Source: an uncultured Acidobacteriota bacterium (lineage in GTDB: Bacteria > Acidobacteriota > Terriglobia > Terriglobales > Acidobacteriaceae). Taken from it: a DNA stretch of 5,397 nucleotides. Position 1 is the first letter of the stretch. Each line of letters begins with the position of its first letter. The position numbers were made by a program, and so were the translations under genes. The stretch covers positions 1-5,397 of the forward strand of contig CAIZGA010000299.1 of the NCBI GenBank assembly GCA_903932385.1. Direction: 5' to 3'. Under the pieces are notes generated by a model. The model was not told where the DNA came from, searched no databases, and saw only the letters and a list, made by a program, of their open reading frames with translations. This document shows positions 1 through 5,397 of the stretch, piece by piece.

Positions 1-177
1 CCATCCACCGCCACACCATGAGGGTAACTGAAGCCACCGCCCAGGGTGGTGACGCAACTGGAGGAAGCACAGCCGGCGGGCATCTCCTTCACCAAACTGT
101 TGTCGGTATCGGCAACGTACACATTGCCGCTGCCGTCCACCGCCACTCCATAGGGTATGAAGAAGCCGCCGCCGAGC
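1..177 (-). repeat. 132-bp tandem repeat period inside the NHL gene
   Basis: The sequence starting at 1 realigns with the sequence starting at 133 (shared CCnTCCACCGCCAC, then CCAT, then GAAGCC). This gives a 132-bp period, equal to 44 codons. It is the DNA-level trace of successive NHL blades. One full period and the start of the next are visible, and more copies presumably lie to the left of the window. Confidence 0.6.
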
Positions 178-389
178 GGCTGACCAGAATAGGCTGCCGT
201 TTGCGCTTGCGCCGTCTGCGGCAGACACACTACGGCCAGCATCGCCAGCAACAGACACACTGCTCCCACGACCCCGCGCTTACGGCGTGAGCCAACAACA
301 GCTACAGGCTGCGATGTGGTAGTGGAGATGGGCTGGCTGGTCTTGAAGGCGGAAAAATGGCAGACGTTCTTGCGAGCGAACACGTGCAT
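1..389 (-). CDS. Secreted NHL-repeat protein, N-terminal part (runs off left edge)
   Basis: This is the N-terminal 129 residues of a protein that continues beyond position 1. The first in-frame ATG is at 389; the frame stays open upstream to a TAG near 545 with no other ATG. AGGGG lies 11 bases upstream, a slightly long Shine-Dalgarno spacing. Residues 1-38 form a long polar leader ending in RRKR. A hydrophobic stretch (about 39-56) and an AQA cleavage motif (60-62) follow, so export by signal peptide is likely. From residue 75 come NHL beta-propeller blades: GVAVDGSGNVYVAD, then NSLVKEMPAGC, SSSC and TLGGGF, then GVAVDG again, a period of 44 residues. NHL repeats fold into beta-propellers used for binding or scaffolding; the ligand cannot be inferred. 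The C107/C112 pair in the blade is typical of acidobacterial relatives (family recollection). The gene is probably a separate transcription unit from the phosphatase upstream. Confidence 0.85.
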   Translation of the reverse strand, partial: MHVFARKNVCHFSAFKTSQPISTTTSQPVAVVGSRRKRGVVGAVCLLLAMLAVVCLPQTAQAQTAAYSGQPLGGGFFIPYGVAVDGSGNVYVADTDNSLVKEMPAGCASSSCVTTLGGGFSYPHGVAVD

Positions 390-463
390 GTCGGTTGGGA
401 CCCCTGAGAGATTTTTAGGCTTTGAAGCTAAGGCAGTGGGACAAAAGAAAGCGTGATGCGTGT

Positions 464-502
464 GGAATTGCTTCGGACTGCTCTGTGTGTCCGAATGATT
501 CC
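464..502. promoter_or_regulatory. Extended inverted repeat upstream of the NHL gene
   Basis: Perfect 7-bp arms TTCGGAC (472-478) and GTCCGAA (489-495) flank a 10-base loop. A second pair, GGAAT (464-468) and ATTCC (498-502), extends the stem across a 3x2 internal loop, giving 12 paired bases in all. It lies 75-113 bases upstream of the NHL start. No T-tract follows on either strand, so it does not look like an intrinsic terminator. It could be an operator or an mRNA leader structure; the sequence alone does not decide. Confidence 0.4.
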
Positions 503-584
503 GTCTACTTGATCGTTGGCAAATCGAATAAGGCTTGAACTGATACTACCTTTTACCATATGTTGCGTTCGCTAAAATATATTT

Positions 585-618
585 ATTTGCAGCTTCCATT
601 GAGTTGAATGCTGCAAAT
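585..618 (-). terminator. Candidate intrinsic terminator of the phosphatase transcript
   Basis: The 9-bp arms ATTTGCAGC (585-593) and GCTGCAAAT (610-618) are perfect. They continue with TTC/GAA across a single bulged base (609), leaving a 9-base loop. Read on the minus strand, the hairpin lies about 32 bases after the phosphatase stop and is followed by AAATATATTTT, which is AT-rich but not a clean U-run. This placement fits a terminator between the phosphatase and NHL genes. The weak tail and modest GC of the stem lower confidence. Confidence 0.4.
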
Positions 619-630
619 GGAACTTTTGCT

Positions 631-643
631 TGTTCACTGAACA
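631..643. repeat. 13-bp palindrome TGTTCAcTGAACA
   Basis: A perfect palindrome with 6-bp arms around one central base, 7 bases beyond the phosphatase stop codon. It has the form of a dimeric regulator site, but its position downstream of a gene and upstream of a likely terminator makes a regulatory role uncertain. It could occur by chance. Confidence 0.25.
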
Positions 644-649
644 TGGGTT

Positions 650-1927
650 TTAGTTTGTTGATGATGTGGTGAATAGCAACAGCCTGAGGAAGGCATCCAA
701 CGAGCAGGAGCCGTCAGTACGGCTGCAGCCGGGAACAAAGACTGGAACACGCTGCGGCGGTGACTGGATGGTGAGCGGCGTCGCATATCGCATCTGCTCC
801 AGCGTCTGCGCGGTGTAGTAAATCCGCACGCTGGTTGCACCCTCTACGCTGCGCCAAAGTTCAACCTCCAGCGCGCCGCCAGGCGGGGTATCATCACGGC
901 GGCCGTCGATAATCCAGTTGAGATTCAAAGTGCCTGCGATGTTTGAGAGATTCGTATCATGACCGACAAGGAAGAGTAATTTATCGGAGACACTACCCGG
1001 TGCGCCGGCAACAGTTTTACCACTGGCGGCCTGCTGTAGTGAATCATGCAAGGCAGACAGCAGATGCGCAGCTTGGGCACGGGCAATCACCGGTGTACGT
1101 TGGGCATAATCTGAAGCCGTGGTATGAAGCTCCATCAGCGTGCGTAAAGCATCGCCATCCACGCAGCCCCAGGCGACATCACGCGTCGGCATGCCTTGGG
1201 TGTATTCCAATAGAAAATCTTCTGTCAGTGAAGATGCTGAATTAACTGGGCCACGTAAATCAGCGAGATGATCGCCTTTGCCCTGTGACAGCGAAGCGGC
1301 GACGGAAAAGATGGATGTATATTTTGCAGTGCTCGCGCCACAACCGGCCAGAATGCTGTCGAGTTGCTTCAGCAGCGCATGGTTGGCCAGAGTGAGGTTG
1401 TCAGCGCTGCCACCGACGCGCCCAGCAATGGCGTTAACAGCAAGTGCGGAATCTGGATGTGTTCCACCGGCTTCTAACGTGTGGAAGAGAATGTCCGGCA
1501 CCCCTTCCGCCAATGCATGAATGGTGGGCGCACAGCCGGGATACATGCCTTCGGCAAGTGCGCGGCCGGTTTCGCGGGTGCGCTGGTCAGAGTCTGCAAC
1601 AACAGTGACTCGATTTGCATCCGAGCAACCGGAAGCACTCAGTAAACCGAGCGAAGAAAAATATTTGCGGTCATACACGCCGAAGATCCGCATCAAATCA
1701 AAGCCGTGCGGAGTAAGAATTCCGGGGGCAACATCCCATGTGGGCCAGGGTGATGCGGACCATACATTGAGCTGCGCATTATTTGACGTTGGAGAACGCA
1801 CGCCGTGGCGACTGATAATGACGACATACTGCAGTTGCTGAGGTGCTTTGGCAGCGCTGGTTTGTGCTGCATCGGTTGCCTGCAAAAGCAACAGGCAGAG
1901 TATGCCTGCAACAAGGCTGCGGAACAT
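650..1927 (-). CDS. Periplasmic histidine acid phosphatase, AppA-type phytase/acid phosphatase
   Basis: A 425-residue member of histidine phosphatase branch 2, which hydrolyses phosphomonoesters through a phospho-histidine; E. coli AppA (about 432 residues) is the closest relative I can recall. A signal peptide (MFRSLVAGILCLLLLQATDA) directs it to the periplasm. The nucleophile motif RHGVRSPT is at 40-47 (His41), a conserved DSDQRTRETG at 112-121, QGMP at 244-247 and the acid/base motif GHDTN at 322-326. NWII and DDTPPGG (335-351) and QTLEQMR (374-380) follow, closely paralleling AppA rather than glucose-1-phosphatase. Cys101/132 and Cys401/408 match two AppA disulfides. ATG 1927 is preferred because GAGG (1934-1937) sits 6 bases upstream. 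ATG 1939 has no visible ribosome site, and GTG 1984 lies at the edge of a hairpin. It follows the TonB receptor in the same direction, 98 bases away. Phytate is the favoured substrate, but other phosphate esters are possible. The gene is intact. Confidence 0.92.
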   Translation of the reverse strand: MFRSLVAGILCLLLLQATDAAQTSAAKAPQQLQYVVIISRHGVRSPTSNNAQLNVWSASPWPTWDVAPGILTPHGFDLMRIFGVYDRKYFSSLGLLSASGCSDANRVTVVADSDQRTRETGRALAEGMYPGCAPTIHALAEGVPDILFHTLEAGGTHPDSALAVNAIAGRVGGSADNLTLANHALLKQLDSILAGCGASTAKYTSIFSVAASLSQGKGDHLADLRGPVNSASSLTEDFLLEYTQGMPTRDVAWGCVDGDALRTLMELHTTASDYAQRTPVIARAQAAHLLSALHDSLQQAASGKTVAGAPGSVSDKLLFLVGHDTNLSNIAGTLNLNWIIDGRRDDTPPGGALEVELWRSVEGATSVRIYYTAQTLEQMRYATPLTIQSPPQRVPVFVPGCSRTDGSCSLDAFLRLLLFTTSSTN

Positions 1928-1933
1928 CGGATA

Positions 1934-1937
1934 CCTC
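1934..1937 (-). promoter_or_regulatory. Ribosome binding site deciding the phosphatase start
   Basis: GAGG, 6 bases before ATG 1927. It overlaps the competing ATG at 1939, which has only AT-rich sequence upstream. This favours 1927, which also gives the most compact signal peptide. Confidence 0.55.
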
Positions 1938-1998
1938 ATAAAAGATTTTCTAAATCTGTACCGGAGTAAAGTACTGGGGCACACCAGTATGCTCTCAT
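1936..1998 (-). CDS. Possible 20-residue leader peptide ORF before the phosphatase
   Basis: ATG at 1998 opens 20 codons (beginning MRAYWCAPVL) and stops at TGA 1938-1936. The stop overlaps the alternative phosphatase ATG at 1939 (ATGA) and lies 8 bases before the preferred ATG 1927, an arrangement suited to translational coupling. GGGG (2002-2005) sits only 3 bases upstream, a poor spacing. The ORF runs through both hairpins of this gap, so ribosomes on it would unfold them. There is no homology evidence, and a 20-codon ORF easily arises by chance. Confidence 0.15.
   Translation of the reverse strand: MRAYWCAPVLYSGTDLENLL
1943..1957. repeat. 15-bp AT-rich palindrome before the phosphatase start
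   Basis: AGATTT and AAATCT arms with a 3-base centre. On the minus strand the palindrome is followed by TTTT and then ATG 1939. The all-AT-rich stem would be weak in RNA. A protein site or chance are both possible. Confidence 0.25.
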
Positions 1999-2005
1999 GT
2001 GCCCC
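1972..2005 (-). promoter_or_regulatory. Two mutually exclusive hairpins between receptor and phosphatase
   Basis: Hairpin A has perfect 8-bp GC-rich arms GGGGCACA and TGTGCCCC (1976-1983 with 1998-2005), a 14-base loop, and TAC/GTA beyond a one-base bulge. Hairpin B has arms TACTGG and CCAGTA (1972-1977 with 1984-1989) around a 6-base loop. B uses bases in the loop and 3' arm of A, so both cannot form at once. A begins about 20 bases after the receptor stop codon. On the minus strand it is followed by AGTACTTTACTCC, with no U-run, so a mRNA-stabilising or attenuating element fits better than a classical terminator. Confidence 0.45.
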
Positions 2006-2025
2006 GTATTTTCTTCAGCCTATCG

Positions 2026-5000
2026 TTAATTCGTTTTGCCTTGGCCGAAGTTGTACCGCATACCACCGGCATAGGTCGGCTTGTAGTACTCACGCTGATT
2101 CACGAACTGGGTGACGCCCTGGTAGTAACCGAAGACCTCATTGTTCAGGTTGAGGCCGGAAACGACAGCGCTGAGTCCATGCCAGAGGCGATAACTGATT
2201 TGTGCATCCACCTGATAGTGCGTGTAGGTGTAGATATCACCCGATGGGCCTTTCGGACCGAGGCCGCTGGGGTCTGCTCCGGTGACATACGTTGGTGAAG
2301 CATACGAGTACTGGAAGAGGCTGGCCTGATTGTATGACAGGCCGGCGCGACCCGAGAAGCGACCGAGATCGTAGGTCGGGCTCAGGTTCCAGCTATTCGG
2401 CGACTGGTCAATTGTCTGCGGATGGTCAGTGCGCAGCGGCAAGCCCTTCTCGCGCGAAGCGGTATAGCTATAGTTGGCGGTGATTCCGATACCGTGCAGC
2501 ACTCCCGGCAGGAAGGTGAGGTGCTGCTGATAGCCGGTTTCCATACCCCAGATGTAGGCATTCTGGCCATTCACATATTGGGTGATGGCATCGCCGGGAT
2601 ATTCACCGAGTACTGCGGCGATGGCTGGCGGGAAGTAACCTGTCGGGAAGCTGGAAAGGTTGAGTCCACCGGGCAATGTGATTGGAACCTGCGGTGCGTT
2701 GAGTTGCTTGAAGAATACTCCCGCCTGGAACATACCCACCGGCTGAAGATAGTTTTCATACAGCACGTCGAAGTTATTGGCGTGCTCAGGTCGCAGCAAC
2801 GGATTGCCGATGGTGACAGCGACGGGGCTGGCGGTCGTGTCTTCGGTAGCATAAGGAACAAGCTGGTATGGGTCCGGACGCGCCATGCCGCGTGCATATA
2901 CCGCACGTATGTTGGAGTTGGGCGTGAGTGCATAACGCGCCTGAACGCTGGGCAGGAAGTCTACATAACCGGGGTTGTTATTGACGCCGGTGAATACATA
3001 GCAGTTCCCGGCCGGGGCCACCGGTGCGGTATTGCCGGCACAGTCCACAGATGAGGTTCCACCTGACCACTTATTGGTTCCGGAGTTATAAGTGCCATAG
3101 TAGGTGAGATTGTAACCAAAGGTCATCATGCGCGTACCTTCTATGCGCAAACCGGTCTGCACATGCAGCTTGCCGAAGTCGGCAGTGTTCATTACATAAC
3201 CGGAGATGACCTGCTCGACAGTGTGAAAGAGATTCGGGTAAATGTCAGCAGCGGTCTTCTGCCCATCGACATAGCTGCCATAGTTGGCCAGCGTGTACGC
3301 TGCCACCTGGTTGAAGTCCGAAACCGGGCCGAACTGGCCGCCGAAGAACTTACCGTTGAAATAGTCAGTGTTGTTGAAGTTGCTTTCCAGACTGGAAATG
3401 GTCGGCGCAGTTGTCTTGGACCAGCTGTCGTAAACAGTCTCGGTCGAGTCCTGGCTCTGATGGCCATTGCTGAACTTGAAGCCAACCTCCAGCGTGCCGA
3501 AGTGGCCGCCCTTGGTGGTGTAGTAGTGCGAAAAAGACCCCTGCCCGGTCAGGTTTAGTTGTGCGTTGATGCCTTTAGAAATGGTGATGTCTTTGAAGTA
3601 CCAGTTTCCCGGAGTCAGCAACGGCGAAGTGTTGCTGGTATCGCATGTGCCGAAGTGCGGGTGGTAAATGTCGGTATTGGAAGACGGGATGTAATTGCAG
3701 TATTCGCTCGGCCCAAGCCAGCCAAAGTCCGCCTTCGGGTTGCCGGCAGAATCCACTTCGTAAGAACGCGATGCCGAGAGCTCCCAGAATATCTGATCAT
3801 GCGCGAATGTATGGCGTCCGCCAAGAATCAAAGTACCTACAGAAGCATTCGGCCTCTTGCTGGAGGTGTAGAACTTCGGGCTGGGCGATGCCGCGCTCGC
3901 AGAAGGCAGAGTTTCATTCGCGCCATTATTGCAGGCACCGGGAGTCGAGGAGTTGCAGGTGATGGCCGTCGACTGCGGGGAGTAATACCACTTATCGCCC
4001 CAGTCCTTCAGGTCTGTGTAGAAGCCGTGCATAAAGACGCTGTTATTTTCGTTGAACTTGTAGTCGGCACTGCCGTCATATCCGTAACGAGTACGGTAGT
4101 ACCGGTATTCGCGGATGGTGTTGCCGTCGTAGAAAGGCTGCGCGTATGTGGAGAGTGGGTCCAGCGTTGGCTGGAAGTTGTCAATGCCGCGGCCATTGAA
4201 GTCATATGACCCGTCGCCGAGAATACCAAATTTATGATTCGGGCCGAAGCGCTTGCCGACTGTTCCGCCGTATCCAAATTCATTGCGGCCATTCAGGATA
4301 TTGGTGTAACCGCCATTACCGTAAGCTGCGATGGTGGGGCGCTCGCCGGCTTCTTTGGTTCTGATGTTGGCCGAACCGCCGATGCCGTTGCCATCCATGT
4401 TGGCGGAGAGAGTCTTGTTGATTTCCACCGACTCAATCATGTCAGACGGGATAACGTCCAGACGCACTTGGCGCACGGTAGGTTCCGGCGCGGGAATTGT
4501 GATTCCATCCACAGTGACATTGGTAAGACGCGGTTCAGTGCCGCGAACCTGAATGTATACGCCTTCACCTTCGATACGGTACAGCGTGACTGAAGGCAGA
4601 CGACCGATAGCATCTGCGGCGTTGGCATTGGGAAGGCTAACGATGACTTCAGCCGGCAGTACCTGGACCAAATTGTCGGCACTGCGGGTCATGTTGATGG
4701 CGTCAACTTCGCCGTGGGCACGCGACGCGGAGACAACAACCTGGTCGGCGCGCGACTTGACGCTTAGCTTTAATTCCAGCTTTTGCGTCATGCCTGCAGC
4801 TAGAGTCACCTCCTGCGTCAGGTCTGTGAATCCGCTAGCGGTAATCGTGATGGTGTACTTACCCGGTGCAATATTGTAAATATTGAATTCGCCGACCTCA
4901 TCGCTGACGGCAATGATATTCGAAGGCGACAATTTTATTGATGCGCCTTTTAGAACCGCGCCTCCAGTATCTTCCACCACGCCGGTCAGTGTGGAGTGTG

Positions 5001-5097
5001 CGGTCTGGGCGTAAATAGGTGTACGCCCTGCGCAGATGCAGCACATTACGCACACATACAAAATGCTTGTCACAGTCTTCAGTATTTTCGCAGTCAT
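2026..5097 (-). CDS. TonB-dependent outer-membrane receptor with N-terminal CarboxypepD_reg domain
   Basis: A complete 1023-residue outer-membrane transporter that imports a large substrate using TonB/ExbBD energy. In order: signal peptide (1 to about 31, cleavage near IYAQ-TA); a beta-sandwich CarboxypepD_reg-like domain (about 35-113, with GEFNIYNIAPGKYTITI); a TonB-box-like DQVVVSA (118-124); a plug (about 130-247) with ADNLVQVLPAE, NANAADAIGRLPSV, GEGVYIQVRG and GNGIGGSANIRT; then a beta-barrel to the end with NPLLRPEHANNFDVLYENY (765-783) and NLNNEVFGYY (983-992). Plug and barrel motifs resemble the Xanthomonas/Caulobacter receptor subfamily (TIGR01782 style). The last barrel strand is RYNFG, followed by four extra residues. 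Three close cysteine pairs (381/389, 467/485, 686/699) probably lie in surface loops. ATG 5097 is chosen for its strong GAGGGG site and immediate signal peptide, although the frame is open to 5211. The substrate is not shown by sequence; the neighbouring phosphatase suggests a phosphorylated compound. Confidence 0.95.
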   Translation of the reverse strand: MTAKILKTVTSILYVCVMCCICAGRTPIYAQTAHSTLTGVVEDTGGAVLKGASIKLSPSNIIAVSDEVGEFNIYNIAPGKYTITITASGFTDLTQEVTLAAGMTQKLELKLSVKSRADQVVVSASRAHGEVDAINMTRSADNLVQVLPAEVIVSLPNANAADAIGRLPSVTLYRIEGEGVYIQVRGTEPRLTNVTVDGITIPAPEPTVRQVRLDVIPSDMIESVEINKTLSANMDGNGIGGSANIRTKEAGERPTIAAYGNGGYTNILNGRNEFGYGGTVGKRFGPNHKFGILGDGSYDFNGRGIDNFQPTLDPLSTYAQPFYDGNTIREYRYYRTRYGYDGSADYKFNENNSVFMHGFYTDLKDWGDKWYYSPQSTAITCNSSTPGACNNGANETLPSASAASPSPKFYTSSKRPNASVGTLILGGRHTFAHDQIFWELSASRSYEVDSAGNPKADFGWLGPSEYCNYIPSSNTDIYHPHFGTCDTSNTSPLLTPGNWYFKDITISKGINAQLNLTGQGSFSHYYTTKGGHFGTLEVGFKFSNGHQSQDSTETVYDSWSKTTAPTISSLESNFNNTDYFNGKFFGGQFGPVSDFNQVAAYTLANYGSYVDGQKTAADIYPNLFHTVEQVISGYVMNTADFGKLHVQTGLRIEGTRMMTFGYNLTYYGTYNSGTNKWSGGTSSVDCAGNTAPVAPAGNCYVFTGVNNNPGYVDFLPSVQARYALTPNSNIRAVYARGMARPDPYQLVPYATEDTTASPVAVTIGNPLLRPEHANNFDVLYENYLQPVGMFQAGVFFKQLNAPQVPITLPGGLNLSSFPTGYFPPAIAAVLGEYPGDAITQYVNGQNAYIWGMETGYQQHLTFLPGVLHGIGITANYSYTASREKGLPLRTDHPQTIDQSPNSWNLSPTYDLGRFSGRAGLSYNQASLFQYSYASPTYVTGADPSGLGPKGPSGDIYTYTHYQVDAQISYRLWHGLSAVVSGLNLNNEVFGYYQGVTQFVNQREYYKPTYAGGMRYNFGQGKTN

Positions 5098-5101
5098 AGT
5101 G

Positions 5102-5107
5102 CCCCTC
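5102..5107 (-). promoter_or_regulatory. Ribosome binding site of the TonB receptor gene
   Basis: GAGGGG followed by CACT and ATG 5097. This strong site settles the start over upstream in-frame candidates, which would add 38 residues with no signal-peptide character. Confidence 0.75.
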
Positions 5108-5202
5108 GGTAAAAAGTCTTCGCAATGATTCGTTGGGAATCTACAGCGGAGTATGGCACTGGCACCTAAGTTCAATCTGAAGGTTTTCGCTCTTTTTCGG
5201 CA

Positions 5203-5223
5203 ATTCACCAAATATTCAAAATC
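5203..5223 (+). promoter_or_regulatory. 11-bp-spaced direct repeat, candidate response-regulator operator
   Basis: ATTCA occurs at 5203-5207 and again at 5214-5218, each followed by AT-rich sequence (ATTCACCAAAT, ATTCAAAATCG). An 11-bp step between direct half-sites is the spacing used by OmpR/PhoB-family dimers. It does not match the E. coli Pho box (CTGTCAT). The short core and the local AT-richness mean chance is a real possibility. Confidence 0.25.
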
Positions 5224-5243
5224 GCCGCCTACACTCGCACTAC

Positions 5244-5397
5244 ATGAACATACTGGTGGTTGAGGACAAACAGGCTCTCGCCGGGCATCTGGGTCGAATG
5301 CTGGAATTCGAAGGCTTCAGCGCCACTTTGGCATGCGATGGTGAAAGTGCGTTGGAACACGCGCTTAGCAATCGATTCGACATCGTTCTGCTCGATA
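5244..5397 (+). CDS. Two-component response regulator, receiver domain start (runs off right edge)
   Basis: The first 51 residues of a receiver domain. MNILVVED supplies the beta-1 strand and the acidic pocket (Glu7, Asp8). HLGRMLEFEGF is helix 1 leading to beta-2, DGESALEHAL is helix 2, and FDIVLLD is beta-3 ending at Asp51, the expected phosphoacceptor. The window stops one base after that codon. The LVVED...FDIVLLD style is typical of OmpR/PhoB-family regulators, but the output domain is not visible, so the DNA-binding role is inference. The start is the first ATG, with the domain beginning at once; no Shine-Dalgarno is evident. Being divergent from the receptor-phosphatase pair, it is a natural candidate regulator of them and of itself. 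A partner histidine kinase would be expected further right. Confidence 0.9.
   Translation, partial: MNILVVEDKQALAGHLGRMLEFEGFSATLACDGESALEHALSNRFDIVLLD

Larger units (their letters stand above)
390..649. other. Intergenic region between phosphatase stop and NHL gene
   Basis: This stretch of 260 bases has no credible coding sequence on either strand and is more AT-rich at 540-620 than the genes around it. It must hold the 3' end of the phosphatase transcript and the promoter and leader of the NHL gene. I see a hairpin at 585-618, an extended inverted repeat at 464-502 and a short palindrome at 631-643. No convincing sigma-70 -35/-10 pair was found for the NHL gene. Confidence 0.7.
5098..5243. 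other. Divergent intergenic region with promoters for receptor and response regulator
   Basis: These 146 bases separate two oppositely directed starts, so both promoters must lie here unless the receptor is transcribed from elsewhere. No strong -35/-10 pair is obvious for either gene. A weak TACACT at 5230-5235 sits 8 bases before the regulator ATG, where there is no clear Shine-Dalgarno, so a leaderless or near-leaderless transcript is possible. TTTTCG occurs twice, 10 bases apart (5184 and 5194). Confidence 0.6.

Noticed and set aside
943..1841. Plus-strand open frames opposite the phosphatase
   Set aside because: Antisense to the conserved RHG...HDTN enzyme; no motifs and no plausible ribosome sites.
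1940..1984. GTG start of the phosphatase at 1984
   Set aside because: No Shine-Dalgarno; it lies at the edge of a stable hairpin and adds a basic, non-hydrophobic segment before a normal signal peptide.
1971..2010. Classical Rho-independent terminator after the receptor gene
   Set aside because: On the minus strand no U-run follows the stem. The T-rich side (GTATTTTCTTC) follows only on the plus strand, where no gene is transcribed toward it.
2422..3054. Plus-strand open frames of 200 or more codons inside the receptor gene (also 3559-4209)
   Set aside because: They are antisense to a full-length gene with clear domain motifs, show no recognisable domain of their own, and are explained by the base composition of the opposite strand.
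5098..5211. In-frame N-terminal extension of the receptor to 5211 (38 extra residues)
   Set aside because: It lacks signal-peptide features and would bury the real signal peptide, while ATG 5097 has a strong GAGGGG site at ideal spacing.
5160..5243. PhoB-type Pho box for the receptor or regulator
   Set aside because: No tandem CTGTCAT-like heptamers were found; the 11-bp-spaced ATTCA repeat has a different core.
1..5397. tRNA, rRNA, CRISPR array, transposase or insertion-sequence ends
   Set aside because: Looked for and not seen; the inverted repeats present are short, intergenic and not associated with mobile genes.

Overview
The window looks like a piece of a Gram-negative soil-type chromosome, most likely Acidobacteriota (class Terriglobia). 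Three things suggest this. The large outer-membrane receptor carries an N-terminal carboxypeptidase-regulatory-like (CarboxypepD_reg) domain ahead of a TonB plug. The left edge encodes an NHL-repeat protein with the 44-residue, two-cysteine repeat style I associate with that phylum. Base composition is moderate and even. The taxonomic call is inference from family style, not from a marker gene.

Layout, left to right. Positions 1-389 (minus) hold the N-terminal 129 residues of a secreted NHL-repeat protein that runs off the left edge. Positions 390-649 are non-coding and contain an extended inverted repeat, a terminator-like hairpin and a short palindrome. Positions 650-1927 (minus) encode a periplasmic histidine acid phosphatase of the AppA phytase type, with a complete RHGxRxP...HDTN active site. 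Positions 1928-2025 are a short gap with two mutually exclusive hairpins and a possible 20-codon leader ORF that ends next to the phosphatase start. Positions 2026-5097 (minus) encode a complete 1023-residue TonB-dependent receptor. Positions 5098-5243 are a divergent promoter region. Positions 5244-5397 (plus) encode the first 51 residues of a two-component response regulator receiver domain, ending exactly at the expected phosphoacceptor Asp.

How the genes may work together. The receptor and the phosphatase lie in the same direction 98 bases apart. They make a plausible organic-phosphate scavenging pair: TonB-driven import of a large phosphorylated substrate (phytate or a sugar phosphate), then dephosphorylation in the periplasm. 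The divergent response regulator is a natural candidate to control them, but its output domain lies outside the window and no recognised Pho box was found. The NHL gene is co-directional but is separated by 260 bases and a terminator-like hairpin, so it is probably an independent unit. I saw no tRNA, rRNA, CRISPR array, insertion sequence or phage element.
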